Part shown: positions 54,184 to 64,000 of the stretch, piece by piece
Layout of the letters: every line of letters begins with the position of its first letter
Numbering within the stretch: the first letter of the stretch is position 1
NCBI RefSeq assembly: GCF_002005105.1
Contig: NZ_MSCV01000027.1
Span: forward strand, 1-64,000
Reading direction: 5' to 3'
DNA: 64,000 bases
Source of the DNA: Methylocaldum sp. 14B
GTDB lineage: Bacteria; Pseudomonadota; Gammaproteobacteria; Methylococcales; Methylococcaceae
Notes under the pieces: model-generated
Seen by the model: the letters and a program-made list of their open reading frames with translations, nothing else
Databases searched by the model: none
What the model was told of the DNA's origin: nothing
Translations under genes and position numbers: made by a program

Positions 54184-55464
54184 ATGAGTGATGATAAGCA
54201 CGGCAAAGACGGGGGCGGGAAACTTCTTTACTGCTCGTTTTGCGGAAAAAGCCAGCATGAGGTCAGAAAGCTCATTGCCGGTCCGGCTGTGTTCGTCTGT
54301 GACGAATGTGTCGAGTTGTGCAACGATATTATTCGCGAGGAGCTTCAGGAAAATGTTGCCGCTAGCGTAGATAAGTTGCCCAAACCGAAAGAGATCAAGG
54401 CCGTACTCGACGAGTATGTCATTGGCCAGGAGAAAGCCAAGAGGATCTTGTCGGTTGCGGTCTACAACCACTATAAGCGGCTCCGGGTGCATAACCACCT
54501 GAAGAAGAACGATGTCGAACTGGCCAAGAGCAATATCCTCTTGATCGGCCCAACCGGATCGGGAAAGACCTTGCTTGCCGAGACGCTCGCCCGGCTGTTG
54601 GACGTGCCGTTCACGATCGCCGACGCGACGACGCTGACCGAGGCGGGTTACGTCGGGGAAGATGTCGAAAACATCATCCAAAAGATCTTGCAGAAATGCG
54701 ATTACGACGTGGAGAAGGCAGAGTCCGGTATCGTCTATATCGACGAGATCGATAAGATTTCCCGTAAGTCGGATAATCCCTCGATCACCCGCGACGTGTC
54801 CGGTGAAGGTGTGCAGCAGGCTCTGCTGAAGTTGATCGAGGGCACTGTGGCCTCGGTACCGCCACAAGGCGGACGCAAACACCCTCAGCAAGAATTTTTG
54901 CAGGTCAATACGGCGAATATCCTCTTCATCTGCGGCGGAGCGTTCGCCGGACTGGAAAAAATCATTCGTTCACGCTCCGAAAAGGGCGGCATCGGTTTTT
55001 CCGCGGAGGTCAAGACCAAGGACGAACGCCGCAATGTCGGCGAAGTTTTGGCGGACGTGGAGGCGGAGGACCTGATCAAATACGGCCTGATTCCGGAGTT
55101 TGTCGGTCGTTTGCCGGTGGTGGCGACTCTGGAAGAATTGGATGAGCAGGCATTGGTTCAAATTCTGACCGAACCGAAAAATGCTCTGGTCAAACAATAC
55201 AAGAAGTTGTTCGAGATGGAGGGTTGCGATCTGGAGATTCGCGAGGACGCCTTGCGGGTGATCGCGCGAAGGGCAATGGAACGGAAAACCGGCGCACGCG
55301 GTCTGCGAACGATTCTCGAACACGTGTTGCTGGATACGATGTACGAATTGCCTTCCGCCGAACATGTTTCCAAAGTTGTGATCGATGAAAAGGTTATTCG
55401 CGGCGAATCGGACCCGTATCTGATTTATCAAACCGAAGAAAAGCACTGCGCTTCGGTAGAGTGA
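54184..55464 (+). CDS. clpX: ATP-dependent Clp protease ATP-binding subunit ClpX
   Basis: A 426-residue AAA+ unfoldase. The N-terminal zinc-binding domain has Cys17, Cys20, Cys39 and Cys42. Walker A GPTGSGKT is at 122-129 and Walker [11 protein letters not shown] at 183-192. Pore-loop GYVG (155-158) and the ClpP-docking loop (IGF, in [10 protein letters not shown]) are present. ATG 54184 is used; the frame is open upstream to 54133 without family similarity. Confidence 0.98.
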   Translation: MSDDKHGKDGGGKLLYCSFCGKSQHEVRKLIAGPAVFVCDECVELCNDIIREELQENVAASVDKLPKPKEIKAVLDEYVIGQEKAKRILSVAVYNHYKRLRVHNHLKKNDVELAKSNILLIGPTGSGKTLLAETLARLLDVPFTIADATTLTEAGYVGEDVENIIQKILQKCDYDVEKAESGIVYIDEIDKISRKSDNPSITRDVSGEGVQQALLKLIEGTVASVPPQGGRKHPQQEFLQVNTANILFICGGAFAGLEKIIRSRSEKGGIGFSAEVKTKDERRNVGEVLADVEAEDLIKYGLIPEFVGRLPVVATLEELDEQALVQILTEPKNALVKQYKKLFEMEGCDLEIREDALRVIARRAMERKTGARGLRTILEHVLLDTMYELPSAEHVSKVVIDEKVIRGESDPYLIYQTEEKHCASVE

Positions 55465-55906
55465 AATATCTTTCGAGTGCTATCGATGCCTTGCGGCGAG
55501 CGGGCGTCGGTAGCCGATTCAGGGTTTTGTTATGCGGCCAATTTTCAGATCTTGATCGATGGCCGAACTTCACTGTCTGACTAATGGCTGATAGCTTCTC
55601 AGTCTTAAAGCTCGTTAGGGCAGCCTTCAAGTTGAATTTGCGTTCTTGCTCGCCTGTCGGCACAAACACCTGTTTGCATTCACTGATCCTAATGGTAGCG
55701 GTCGCTTATTTCAGCGCGTAAGCATCACCGCGCATTGATCTACGCATTTTGTATAGAAAATCGTTCGGATTCGGGAATCTCGACGATACATTCGCATCTA
55801 AGTAGTTTTTCGTACTTACCCGGACGGGATCGCAGAATTTTTGCTGATCTCTTCATCTGAAGTTTTTGGCCAAATCAAATAGTCCCCGATTTTATCGGGC
55901 TTAGTC
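55465..55906. other. Intergenic region between clpX and lon
   Basis: No gene is recognised in about 440 bp. CCCGAT-TTT-ATCGGG at about 55886-55900 is a small hairpin immediately before the lon promoter. It is followed at some distance by a T-run and could end clpX transcription. Confidence 0.4.
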
Positions 55907-55935
55907 TTGTTTTTTGCCCGAAGCTTACCTATATA
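55907..55935 (+). promoter_or_regulatory. Probable lon promoter
   Basis: TTGTTT (55907-55912), a 17-bp spacer, and TATATA (55930-55935) fit a sigma-70 promoter 42 bp before the lon start. A convincing heat-shock (sigma-32) consensus was not found. Confidence 0.6.
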
Positions 55936-55976
55936 CTCAGTAACAACGCGTACTCACTAATATCCATGGGTGGCTA

Positions 55977-58403
55977 ATGGAAAATACCTCGCTTGAAAAT
56001 CGTGCAAAGCCGGAAAAGATGGTACCGGTGCTTCCCTTACGGGACGTCGTAGTCTATCCCCACATGGTCATACCGCTCTTCGTCGGCAGAGAGAAGTCGA
56101 TTCTGGCCCTAGACTCTGCCATGCGGGACAACAAACAAATCTTGCTCGTAGCGCAGAAAGAAGCCGAACTGGATGATCCCAGCTTCGATGACCTGTACCA
56201 GATCGGCACTTTATCTAACATCCTGCAATTGCTGAAGCTTCCGGACGGCACTGTGAAAGTGCTCGTCGAGGGTAGCGAGCGCTGCAAGGTCGATAAGTAC
56301 CGTGTCGCCGACAAGCACTACGTAGCCGTAGTTTCGCCGCAGCTGGACGAGATCAACATCACCGATCAAGAAATCGATGTGTTGATGCGCACCGCCATCA
56401 ACACCTTCGATCATTACGTCAAGCTCAATAAGCGGATACCGCCCGAAGTGTTGAATTCGCTTGCCGGCATCGACGACCCGAGCCGGTTGGCGGATACCAT
56501 CGCCGCACATATGACCATCAAAATCGAAGACAAGCAGTCGATTCTGGAGATGAGCGATGTGACGGCCAGGTTGGAGCGTTTGATGACGCTCATGGAAGGC
56601 GAGGTGGATATGCTGGAGATGGAGAAGCGTATCCGCGGGCGGGTCAAGCAGCAGATGGAAAAAAATCAGCGCGAGTATTACTTGAACGAGCAAATGAAGG
56701 CCATCCAGAAGGAGTTGGGGGAAATGGACGATGTGCCGAACGAATTCGAGGAGCTATCGCGCAAAATCGAAAAGGCCGGCATGCCTGAGGCGGCTCGTAC
56801 CAAAGCCGAGACGGAGTTGAACAAGCTCAAGTTGATGTCGCCGATGTCTGCCGAGGCTACGGTAGTCAGGAATTACGTCGACTGGATGGTCAACATGCCG
56901 TGGAAGAAGCGCACCAAGATCAGTCACGACTTGCAGCGTGCCGAAGAAATTTTAGAAACCGAGCACTACGGTTTGGAGAAAGTCAAAGAGCGTATCCTCG
57001 AGTATCTGGCCGTTCAGCAGCGCGTCAAGAAACTAAAAGGCCCAATATTGTGCTTGGTTGGACCGCCCGGTGTGGGCAAGACTTCGCTCGGTCAGTCGAT
57101 TGCTCGAGCGACCAACCGGAAGTACGTTCGCATGGCCTTGGGCGGGGTTCGTGACGAGGCCGAAATTCGCGGCCATCGCAGAACTTACATTGGCTCGATG
57201 CCGGGTAAAATCCTGCAGAACCTTTCCAAGGTAAAGACCCGCAATCCGATGTTCATGCTCGACGAGATCGACAAGATGGCGATGGATTTCCGCGGTGATC
57301 CTGCTGCCGCATTGTTGGAAGTTTTGGACCCGGAGCAGAACCATACTTTCAACGACCATTACTTGGAGGTCGATTTCGATTTGTCCGAAGTAATGTTCAT
57401 TGCAACGGCGAACACTTTGAATATCCCGGCGCCGCTTCTGGACCGCATGGAAGTGATCCGCATCGCTGGCTACACCGAGGATGAGAAAGTCAACATCGCC
57501 ATGCGCTATCTGATTCCAAAGCAGGTCAAGAACAACGGGCTTAAGGACAGCGAAATTCATATCACCGAATCGGCGGTTCGAGATATTATCCGCTTCTATA
57601 CTCGAGAAGCCGGTGTTCGTAGCCTTGAGCGCGAAATAGCCAAGATTTGCCGCAAGGTCGTCAAGAGCTTGGTCCTCAAACCGAGCACCAAGAAACTGAA
57701 CGTGACTCATCGTAACGTGGATGACTTTTTGGGCGTCAGGCGTTATCGCTACGGACGAGCCGAGGAGAAGGACCAGGTCGGGCAGGTTACCGGCCTGGCC
57801 TGGACCGAGGTGGGAGGCGAGCTTCTTACCATCGAATCGGTCGTTATGCCCGGAACCGGCAAGCAAACCTATACCGGAAAACTCGGCGAGGTCATGCAGG
57901 AGTCGATACAAACCGCTGTCACGGTAGCCCGGAGCCGAGCAGAAACGCTGGGTATCGATCCGGCGTTTTATCAGAAGCACGATGTGCATATACACGTGCC
58001 GGAAGGGGCCACGCCCAAAGACGGTCCCAGCGCCGGTATCGGTATGTGCACGGCTTTGGTTTCCGCATTGACTCAAATCCCTGTGAGATCGGACGTTGCC
58101 ATGACGGGCGAGATCACGCTTCGCGGGGAGGTTTTGCCCATCGGAGGGCTAAAGGAGAAACTGTTGGCGGCGCATCGGGGCGGTATTTCGACCGTCTTGA
58201 TTCCGCAGGAAAACGAGAAGGACTTGGCTGAGATTCCAAAGAACATTAAGCAGGATCTCAAAATCGTCGCGGTTCGCTCTATCGATCAAGTCCTCGAGAC
58301 CGCACTAAAACACATGCCGGAACCGTTGAAACCGCCGGTTACTCCCGAATCCGAGGGTGTGACTAAATCGACGGGTACGGCAGGCATGATCGTTGCTCAT
58401 TAG
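55977..58403 (+). CDS. lon: ATP-dependent protease Lon
   Basis: An 808-residue protease. The N-terminal LAN domain begins [20 protein letters not shown], the AAA+ domain has Walker A GPPGVGKT (362-369) and Walker B-like [11 protein letters not shown], and the protease domain has catalytic Ser685 in [10 protein letters not shown] and Lys728 in [14 protein letters not shown]. It degrades damaged and short-lived regulatory proteins. It follows clpX and precedes the HU gene, as in E. coli. Length is slightly above the usual 784 because of a longer C-terminal tail. Confidence 0.98.
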   Translation: MENTSLENRAKPEKMVPVLPLRDVVVYPHMVIPLFVGREKSILALDSAMRDNKQILLVAQKEAELDDPSFDDLYQIGTLSNILQLLKLPDGTVKVLVEGSERCKVDKYRVADKHYVAVVSPQLDEINITDQEIDVLMRTAINTFDHYVKLNKRIPPEVLNSLAGIDDPSRLADTIAAHMTIKIEDKQSILEMSDVTARLERLMTLMEGEVDMLEMEKRIRGRVKQQMEKNQREYYLNEQMKAIQKELGEMDDVPNEFEELSRKIEKAGMPEAARTKAETELNKLKLMSPMSAEATVVRNYVDWMVNMPWKKRTKISHDLQRAEEILETEHYGLEKVKERILEYLAVQQRVKKLKGPILCLVGPPGVGKTSLGQSIARATNRKYVRMALGGVRDEAEIRGHRRTYIGSMPGKILQNLSKVKTRNPMFMLDEIDKMAMDFRGDPAAALLEVLDPEQNHTFNDHYLEVDFDLSEVMFIATANTLNIPAPLLDRMEVIRIAGYTEDEKVNIAMRYLIPKQVKNNGLKDSEIHITESAVRDIIRFYTREAGVRSLEREIAKICRKVVKSLVLKPSTKKLNVTHRNVDDFLGVRRYRYGRAEEKDQVGQVTGLAWTEVGGELLTIESVVMPGTGKQTYTGKLGEVMQESIQTAVTVARSRAETLGIDPAFYQKHDVHIHVPEGATPKDGPSAGIGMCTALVSALTQIPVRSDVAMTGEITLRGEVLPIGGLKEKLLAAHRGGISTVLIPQENEKDLAEIPKNIKQDLKIVAVRSIDQVLETALKHMPEPLKPPVTPESEGVTKSTGTAGMIVAH

Positions 58404-58488
58404 TCCTAATTGGAGGGAGTTGCTTTTTGCGTGTTCAGAGAAATGCGACGGATCGCTAAAATTCGCTGAATCCCAGACGCTATGCGGC

Positions 58489-58518
58489 TTGACAGTGCTT
58501 TTTGTCTACTGCTACATT
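58489..58518 (+). promoter_or_regulatory. Probable hupB promoter
   Basis: A perfect TTGACA (58489-58494), an 18-bp spacer and TACATT (58513-58518). The ribosome site AAAGGGGGAAAG follows just before the ATG. Confidence 0.65.
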
Positions 58519-58622
58519 TCGGCCGGCGAGTTCACGCGTAGCCAACAGCATATAGGAATGGACGAAGTCTTGCGGCCATGTGAAGAACTTAGATTCAACA
58601 TCATCGATCAAAGGGGGAAAGA

Positions 58623-58895
58623 ATGAATAAAGCGGAACTAATTGATGCGATCGCTAAGTCGGCGGACCTGACGAAGGCCGATGCCGGGCGCGCACTCGAC
58701 GGTATGATTGACGCTATCACGATAGCTTTAAAAAACGGCGAAACCGTTTCACTCGTGGGTTTTGGTTCCTTTGGGGTTAAAGAGCGTGCCGAGCGTCAAG
58801 GCCGTAATCCGCAGACGGGAAACACGATTACCATCAAAGCTGCAAAAATTCCCTCATTCAAGGCTGGTAAAGCACTTAAAGATGCTGTAAGCTAG
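58623..58895 (+). CDS. hupB: DNA-binding protein HU-beta
   Basis: A 90-residue nucleoid protein with the HU signature [20 protein letters not shown] (46-65) followed by [20 protein letters not shown]. It bends DNA non-specifically as a dimer. It follows lon with its own promoter, as in related genomes. tRNA-Val begins 11 bp after the stop. Confidence 0.97.
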   Translation: MNKAELIDAIAKSADLTKADAGRALDGMIDAITIALKNGETVSLVGFGSFGVKERAERQGRNPQTGNTITIKAAKIPSFKAGKALKDAVS

Positions 58896-58906
58896 TCGAC
58901 TCTTTA

Positions 58907-58982
58907 GGGTGCTTAGCTCAGCTGGGAGAGCATCGCCCTTACAAGGCGAGGGTCGTAGGTTCGATCCCTACAGCACCCACCA
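58907..58982 (+). tRNA. tRNA-Val (anticodon TAC)
   Basis: A 76-nt tRNA with acceptor GGGTGCT/AGCACCC, D-arm GCTCAGCTGGGAGAGC, anticodon TAC in CCTTACAAG, T-arm GTAGGTTCGATCCCTAC and encoded ACCA. Confidence 0.97.
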
Positions 58983-58988
58983 TAAATT

Positions 58989-59065
58989 GGAGCGGTAGTT
59001 CAGTTGGTCAGAATACCGGCCTGTCACGCCGGGGGTCGCGGGTTCGAGCCCCGTCCGCTCCGCCA
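58989..59065 (+). tRNA. tRNA-Asp (anticodon GTC)
   Basis: A 77-nt tRNA with acceptor GGAGCGG/CCGCTCC, anticodon GTC in CCTGTCACG, T-arm CGCGGGTTCGAGCCCCG and encoded GCCA. It lies 6 bp after tRNA-Val and shares its transcript. Confidence 0.97.
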
Positions 59066-59071
59066 AATTTC

Positions 59072-59109
59072 AAAAAACCCGCGCCCCTGAGGCAGCGGGT
59101 TTTTTTTTG
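59072..59109 (+). terminator. Rho-independent terminator after the tRNA pair
   Basis: AAAAAACCCGC and GCGGGTTTTTTTTT form a stem around a 12-nt loop, followed by at least nine T residues. It is also A-rich on the 5' side, so it may work in both directions. Confidence 0.9.
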
Positions 59110-59173
59110 AGGGCAGGGGGCTGCCTGTCTTTTCGTTTAATGATTGCTCTTAAAGCCGTATCAGGTTCTGCAT

Positions 59174-61054
59174 ATGCTTCAAGCGATTCGTGATCGTGCC
59201 CAAGGTATCTTCGCATGGGTAATGTTGATTCTTGTCGGTGTGCCGTTCGCTCTATGGGGAATTCAGAATTATCTGGATTCCGGCAAGGAGCAGCCACTGG
59301 CTGTCGTCGGTGACAGGGATATTTTTGAGCGCGAGGTAAACCAGGCCTATCAGCAGAGTCTTGCGAATCTGGTGGGTTTGGCGGAGGTCGACGATAGGCA
59401 GCTCAAACACGAAGCTTTAGAGCGGCTGATTCGAGAAGAAATCATTGCGCAAAATGCGGAGGTTAAGGACCTTGCCGTCAGCGACAGCGCCGTGCGCGAC
59501 TTCATCCAGACGCTCCCTTATTTTCAAACCGAAGGCAAGTTTGATAAGGAAAAATACAACATCATGCTGTCATCTCAGGGCTTGAGTTCTGCCCAATTCG
59601 TTGCGCAGGTCAGAAGAGCTTTGTTGATGGAGCAATACCAGCGCGGATTGCTTGACAGCGCATTTGTAACCCCGAATCAAATCGCTTCGCTCTTTCGGCT
59701 CAGAAATCAGGAGCGTGAGGTCGAATATCTCAAAATACCTTTGAAGAAATCGGCTCGCACTATTTCCGATGCGGAAATCGAAGATTACTATCGGAAACAT
59801 CTTCAGGCTTACCAAAATCCCGAGCGTGTATCGATCGAGTACATCGCCGTTCGTCTTGACGATATCGCGAAGGAGACCCAAGTCACCGAAGACGACCTGC
59901 GCAATCTGTATGAAGAGCAGAAGTCTGGTTTCGCGTCCGAAGAAAGGCGCAAGGTCAGCCATATCCTAGTCGCGGTCGATTCGGAAGGCGGTGAAGCCGC
60001 CGAGCAGGCGGCTTTGGCCAAGATCAATCAGATTCAAGACCGTTTGGCTAAGGGCGAAGATTTCGCTAAGGTCGCAAAGGAAACGTCGGATGACCCGATA
60101 TCCGCTCAGAACGGCGGCGACTTGGGTTTCATTACCAAGGGAGCCATGGAGCAAAATTTTGCCGATGCGGCATTTGCTTTGAAGCAGGGTGAGTTATCCA
60201 AGCCTGTCAAAACATCTTTCGGCTATCACTTGATCAAAGTAACCGAGTTGTCTCCGGCTAAGGTCAAGCCATTCGAGGAAGTAAAAGACGAACTGCTGAA
60301 AACGTTCCAGCGCAATGCGGCAGAAAACAAGTTTTACGAACAGGGACAAACGCTGACGGAGCTCAGCTATGAACATCCCGACAGTCTGGAGCCGGCCGCG
60401 AAAGCCCTCAATCTGAAAATCGAGAGCACCGGATACTTTACGCGTGAGGCAGGAGACGGTATCGCCGCCGAGTCCACGGTAAGAGCAGCCGTGTTCAGTG
60501 AGGACGTTCTGAACGGACGGAACAGCGATCCGGTCGAATTGGGGAGCGAGAAAGCAGTCGTTTTGCGGATAAAAGACCATCAACCGGCGTCCGATAAGCC
60601 CCTCGCAGAAGTGAAGGAAGATATCGTTGGCAAATTACGTGCCGAGGACGCAAGACAGGAGACCCGCAAGCAAGCGGAAGAACTTTTGCGCCAAGCGCAG
60701 CAGGGTGCTCCGCTTACGGGTTTGGCCAAAGAGCACGGTATGCAGGTTTCCAAGGAGTCGAATCTGCGCCGCGATGAGAAAAATGTATCGCCAGTGCTGA
60801 CGAATGCCGTATTCAAGGCTGCTCGACCGTCAGCCGAGCAGCCCGTTATCTCAACGGTGGAACTTGAAAACGGCGATCAAGTCGTCTTTAAGCTGATCGC
60901 CGTCAAGGATGGCGCTTCGCAAGGAGATCCCAAGGAAGCGGACGCTGCTCGCCAGTTCCTCGCCAAAAACGCCGCGCAGCGCGAATTTTCGTCCTTTGTG
61001 GCACAATTACGTGAACTCGCCGATGTTTACGTCAAGCCCGAGGCTGAAAACTGA
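59174..61054 (+). CDS. ppiD: Periplasmic folding chaperone PpiD
   Basis: A 626-residue inner-membrane-anchored protein. The single transmembrane segment IFAWVMLILVGVPFALWGIQ (12-31) is followed by a SurA_N-like chaperone region (residues 50-210) and a parvulin domain (about 255-355; VSHILVAVDSEGGEAAEQAA, GGDLGFITKGAMEQNFADAA, SFGYHLIKV). MLQAIRDRAQGIF at ATG 59174 matches the family start; an upstream in-frame start at 59144 does not. It follows the tRNA terminator, as in other Gammaproteobacteria. Confidence 0.95.
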   Translation: MLQAIRDRAQGIFAWVMLILVGVPFALWGIQNYLDSGKEQPLAVVGDRDIFEREVNQAYQQSLANLVGLAEVDDRQLKHEALERLIREEIIAQNAEVKDLAVSDSAVRDFIQTLPYFQTEGKFDKEKYNIMLSSQGLSSAQFVAQVRRALLMEQYQRGLLDSAFVTPNQIASLFRLRNQEREVEYLKIPLKKSARTISDAEIEDYYRKHLQAYQNPERVSIEYIAVRLDDIAKETQVTEDDLRNLYEEQKSGFASEERRKVSHILVAVDSEGGEAAEQAALAKINQIQDRLAKGEDFAKVAKETSDDPISAQNGGDLGFITKGAMEQNFADAAFALKQGELSKPVKTSFGYHLIKVTELSPAKVKPFEEVKDELLKTFQRNAAENKFYEQGQTLTELSYEHPDSLEPAAKALNLKIESTGYFTREAGDGIAAESTVRAAVFSEDVLNGRNSDPVELGSEKAVVLRIKDHQPASDKPLAEVKEDIVGKLRAEDARQETRKQAEELLRQAQQGAPLTGLAKEHGMQVSKESNLRRDEKNVSPVLTNAVFKAARPSAEQPVISTVELENGDQVVFKLIAVKDGASQGDPKEADAARQFLAKNAAQREFSSFVAQLRELADVYVKPEAEN

Positions 61055-61070
61055 TCCGGATCGATTCGAG

Positions 61071-62078
61071 CTATAGCTGCGAAATTTTGAAGCCTTTCGA
61101 TTGCAACAGGTTTAGGAGGCCGTGTTCACCGACCAGGTGGCCGGCTTCCAAGACAACGAAATAAGTCCTACCATCGGCCGCCAATTCCCCGATTTTCTCC
61201 GCCATCGCTGCGCTTCGATCGGTGAACAAGAGCTTGAAGAGCTTGTCCGAAGCCGGAAGACTATCGAAGCGGCGACGCACGATCAGCTCAACGGTCGAGG
61301 AATCTCCGCTCGTCCAGGCTTCGATCATCGATTTGAAATAGTCGTCCCCACGTTCAATCTCATTTAGCGATTGCAGGAGTATTTGCTCCTGTTCAATCTC
61401 GGACAAGCCATCCAACAGTTTCGCTTGTTCATCTACCGAGTCTAATTGAAGTACCGGCTTTCGCATCTGCGCATCCTTGACAAAGCCTTTTTCGATGCTG
61501 AGCTCTTGCGTATAGCCCGCCTGTTTAGCGGCTAGGCTCATCAAACTCAGTGACGCCATCCATGGCTTCTGGGTGAGAATCGTTTCCTCTGCCATGCCCA
61601 AAGCCTTAGAGAGCTTGAGCACTCTTTCCCAGGTGGCGGCTTTGATGTGGTCTCTTAAATCGGAATTGTCCGTGTACGCGCCTCGGTTTGCGGCGATGGG
61701 AAGTAGTTCGGCCTGAGGCAGCGCAGCGACATCGGCTCCGACGATCAGCACATCCGACCCCGAGAGGGCGTCCGTTATCGCTTCCGGGAGGGGATACATA
61801 TCGCTCGCGCCATAAGGAAGGGCGCCCATGAGGTAGACCGTGCCTTCCGCAATTGTCGCCTTCCAAAGAAAGTGCGGCTTGTTATCGCTGGCTGCTAGTT
61901 GAGACAAGCCGGGCGGCAGTTGAGCCGACGTCAACTCCTGACATGGTCGGTCTTGATAAAAGACCTTATCTTTCTGATCCAGACACTTATAAACATCGGC
62001 GAATATCGAGGTCGGCAGCAACGCGAGCGCGAAGACCAATAGGTTGGAGCGGGTTACGAGATGGAACATAGGCGTCAT
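61071..62078 (-). CDS. TraB/GumN family protein with N-terminal DUF4124
   Basis: A 335-residue secreted protein: signal peptide NLLVFALALLPTSIFA, then a DUF4124 unit (VYKCLDQKDKVFYQDRPCQE). From about residue 68 comes the TraB/GumN (PF01963) fold: HFLWKATIAEGTVYLMGALP, LSGSDVLIVGADVAALPQAE, and the C-terminal YFVVLEAGHLVGEHGLLNLL with the conserved GxH-like motif. TIKI-type members are metalloproteases, but the present protein's activity is unproven. It is convergent with ppiD. Confidence 0.8.
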   Translation of the reverse strand: MTPMFHLVTRSNLLVFALALLPTSIFADVYKCLDQKDKVFYQDRPCQELTSAQLPPGLSQLAASDNKPHFLWKATIAEGTVYLMGALPYGASDMYPLPEAITDALSGSDVLIVGADVAALPQAELLPIAANRGAYTDNSDLRDHIKAATWERVLKLSKALGMAEETILTQKPWMASLSLMSLAAKQAGYTQELSIEKGFVKDAQMRKPVLQLDSVDEQAKLLDGLSEIEQEQILLQSLNEIERGDDYFKSMIEAWTSGDSSTVELIVRRRFDSLPASDKLFKLLFTDRSAAMAEKIGELAADGRTYFVVLEAGHLVGEHGLLNLLQSKGFKISQL

Positions 62079-62400
62079 TCTTCCCAGTGATCAAAAGGTC
62101 GGCGAAGCGATTCGATGACACCCCAAATGTAGCTCAAGTGCCCAGCTTGACAATTTTTGACCAAAGTATGGGAGACGAAGACGGGGCGAAGGTATGTTGT
62201 GACGGAAAGACCGACCTGGTCACGTGAACCGTCGCTCCGTTGAGGGCGGGATGTAGCCGTCGCGTGTCTTGAGTCTCGATGATGAGCCACTATGGTGAAC
62301 TCTTGAGTCCCGGTTTCGATCAAAAATTAATAGCGCAAACGACGAACTCTGGTGGCGCTCTTGCTGCCAGCCCGGACGTGAACAGCGTATAAGGAGGAGT
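62079..62400. other. Intergenic region between divergent genes
   Basis: A 322-bp gap in which I see no gene. It must hold the promoters of the TraB/GumN gene and of the glycosyltransferase, whose ribosome site AAGGAGGAGT lies at its right edge. Confidence 0.5.
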
Positions 62401-63522
62401 ATGAAAATCGCGCAGGTAGCGCCTTTGTATGAGAGCATACCGCCAAAACTTTATGGCGGCACCGAGCGCATCGTGCATTATCTTACCGAAGAGCTAGTAG
62501 GCGCCGGACATGATGTTACGCTCTTCGCCAGTGCTGATTCGGAGACGAGCGCCAAGCTCGAGCCGATTGTTTCCAAGGCACTGCGTCTCGACCAAGATGT
62601 ACTAGATCCGTTACTACCCCATCTCTTGATGTTGGATCGGGTGCGCAGAGCGGCCAGTGAATTCGATGTCATTCACTTTCATACCGGTTGCCTTCATTTT
62701 CCGGTATTTCGCGAATGCTCGACCCCGCACGTTACCACCTTACACGGACGCTTGGACATCAGAGAGTTAGATGCCCTCCTCGAAGCCTTTCGGGACATGC
62801 CGTTGATCTCCATTTCGGATTACCAACGCACGCCGGTCGGTTGGGGGAATTGGGTAGCTACGGTTTATCACGGATTGCCGGAGGAGCTTTATACGTTCCG
62901 TGCCGAGCCGGGCACCTATCTGGCATTCTTGGGGCGTATTTCCCCGGAAAAGCGCGTCGACCGAGCGATCGAAATTGCAATTCGTGCCGGCATGCCGCTC
63001 AAGATTGCAGCGAAAGTCGATAAGGCCGACCGCGAATATTTCGACCAGGAGATCAAGACCCTTCTCAATCATCCTTTGGTGGAGTTCATCGGCGAAGTCA
63101 ACGAGCGAGAAAAGAATGAGCTGCTCGGCAATGCTTACGCCTTGCTTTTTCCCATCGATTGGCCGGAACCTTTCGGGCTCGTGATGATCGAGGCGATGGC
63201 TTGCGGTACGCCTGTGATCGCCTTCAGGAACGGTTCGGTGCCGGAAGTTATGCGGCACGGAACGACAGGTTTCGTTGTCGAGAATCTTCACCAAGCGGTA
63301 TCGGCAGTCGAACGGGTAGGCGAGATCAATCGGGCAATGTGTCGACAGGCGTTCGAAAATCGCTTTTCCGCCCGCCGCATGGCGAGCGACTATATTCAGA
63401 TCTACCGACAGCTCGGTGAAAAGTGTAAGCAGAAAGTCTCTCCAGCGCTAAAGGTTCTCGGTATGGACGTCATCGAGAAGGACCTCGGTCGCCTTTCTAT
63501 GCTGGGCAAGCAAACGATCTAG
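62401..63522 (+). CDS. Glycosyltransferase family 4 protein
   Basis: A 373-residue GT-B glycosyltransferase. The N-terminal nucleotide-side motif is KIAQVAPLYESIPPKLYGGT with ERIVHYLTEELVGAGHDVTL. FLGRISPEKRVDRAIEIA starts the C-terminal donor domain, and PFGLVMIEAMACGTPVIAFR holds the E-x7-E retaining motif. The sugar and acceptor are unknown. AAGGAGGAGT stands directly before the ATG. A glycogen-debranching-type gene follows after 27 bp on the same strand, so the pair may act in storage or capsule glucan metabolism. Confidence 0.92.
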   Translation: MKIAQVAPLYESIPPKLYGGTERIVHYLTEELVGAGHDVTLFASADSETSAKLEPIVSKALRLDQDVLDPLLPHLLMLDRVRRAASEFDVIHFHTGCLHFPVFRECSTPHVTTLHGRLDIRELDALLEAFRDMPLISISDYQRTPVGWGNWVATVYHGLPEELYTFRAEPGTYLAFLGRISPEKRVDRAIEIAIRAGMPLKIAAKVDKADREYFDQEIKTLLNHPLVEFIGEVNEREKNELLGNAYALLFPIDWPEPFGLVMIEAMACGTPVIAFRNGSVPEVMRHGTTGFVVENLHQAVSAVERVGEINRAMCRQAFENRFSARRMASDYIQIYRQLGEKCKQKVSPALKVLGMDVIEKDLGRLSMLGKQTI

Positions 63523-63549
63523 TTTTTCGATTCCTCGAACGGGTGATCC

Positions 63550-64000
63550 ATGGACGATCCGGCTTCCACCGAAAACCAGTGGTATGTCGCTGCCACCGCA
63601 CCACGGGGCGATGAACCCTCTCGAGTCTTAAAAGCGGAAGATATGTTCGGTATCTTCGATCGTCACGGCGATATTTATCAGGTGAGTTCGAGCGAGCAGG
63701 GACTTTACCAAGGCGGGACACGCTATCTTTCTCACCTGGAGCTGCGAATCAACGGACAACGCCCCTTCTTGCTCAATTCCACCATCAAGAAAGACAACAG
63801 TTTGCTGGCGGTCGACATGACCATGCCCGATCTCTATGAGAGCGAAGTCCTAGTCATCCCGAGAGGCAGCGTGCACGTGTTCCGATCGGTGGTGTTGTTA
63901 AGCCAGGCTAGGCATGAGCATTTGCGTTTGGTCAACTACGGCGATCGAACGGTAAATTTGAACGTCGAGTTTCGGTTCGCTGCCGATTATCGCGATATAT
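63550..64000 (+). CDS. Amylo-alpha-1,6-glucosidase-like protein, N-terminal part (cut by window)
   Basis: An open frame from ATG 63550 runs off the window end (150 codons seen). The residues VLKAEDMFGIFDRHGDIYQV, then LYQGGTRYLSHLELRINGQR and PFLLNSTIKKDN, are the N-terminal beta-sandwich (GDE_N_bis) of bacterial glycogen-debranching-type enzymes. The catalytic (alpha/alpha)6 domain lies beyond 64,000. The ribosome site is weak. It follows the GT4 gene by 27 bp. Confidence 0.85.
   Translation, partial: MDDPASTENQWYVAATAPRGDEPSRVLKAEDMFGIFDRHGDIYQVSSSEQGLYQGGTRYLSHLELRINGQRPFLLNSTIKKDNSLLAVDMTMPDLYESEVLVIPRGSVHVFRSVVLLSQARHEHLRLVNYGDRTVNLNVEFRFAADYRDI

Noticed and set aside
55800-55976. A heat-shock promoter for lon
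   Set aside because: No adequate CTTGAAA...CCCCAT pair was seen; the sigma-70 type boxes are a better match.

Overview
The window looks like a chromosomal segment of a GC-rich gammaproteobacterium. The order tig-clpP-clpX-lon-hupB-tRNA-Val-tRNA-Asp-ppiD and the smc-zipA-ligA cluster are typical of that class. A methanotroph-type relative (Methylococcales) is possible, but no C1 gene is visible to prove it.

Positions 1-20,625 are accessory DNA. They hold a field of hairpins (1-590), an intact IS4-family element with terminal repeats and a 9-bp target duplication (591-1988), two type III CRISPR accessory genes without array or effector (csx16 and an NE0113-family CARF protein), and a VirD4/HerA-like ATPase overlapping a small unknown gene. 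Next come a secretion-type operon of two CsgG-like proteins plus a divergent receiver-domain protein, IS1380 and vapBC remnants, and a Fic protein. The region ends with the stability and replication module of an integrating conjugative element (ParA, ParB, DUF2857, STY4528-type replication protein, TIGR03761 protein), an S24 repressor, an excisionase and a tyrosine integrase. The integrase gene stops 14 bp before the 3' end of a tRNA-Arg(CCT) gene, the likely attachment site. No relaxase or mating-pore genes are seen, so the element is incomplete or continues to the left.

Positions 20,800-34,700 are mixed chromosomal functions: a 115-kDa-class NAD-glutamate dehydrogenase, an STAS/anti-sigma kinase pair, a methyltransferase, a thioredoxin plus BNR-repeat lipoprotein pair, a single-domain response regulator, and a co-oriented cluster of FAD oxidoreductase, two START-like proteins and a short LOV photoreceptor. 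A candidate small RNA with a perfect -10 box, three C-rich loops and a strong terminator lies at about 33,992-34,102, beside a decayed metallo-beta-lactamase gene.

Positions 34,700-64,000 are core genome: ligA, zipA, smc, queF, a large glycan-active pair (discoidin/six-hairpin protein and GH94 phosphorylase), a class II aldolase, tRNA-Leu, the trigger factor/Clp/Lon proteostasis block, HU, two tRNAs, PpiD, a TraB/GumN protein, and a GT4 glycosyltransferase followed by the start of a glycogen-debranching-type enzyme cut by the window end. Assignments come from reading motifs and family resemblance; no database search was possible.
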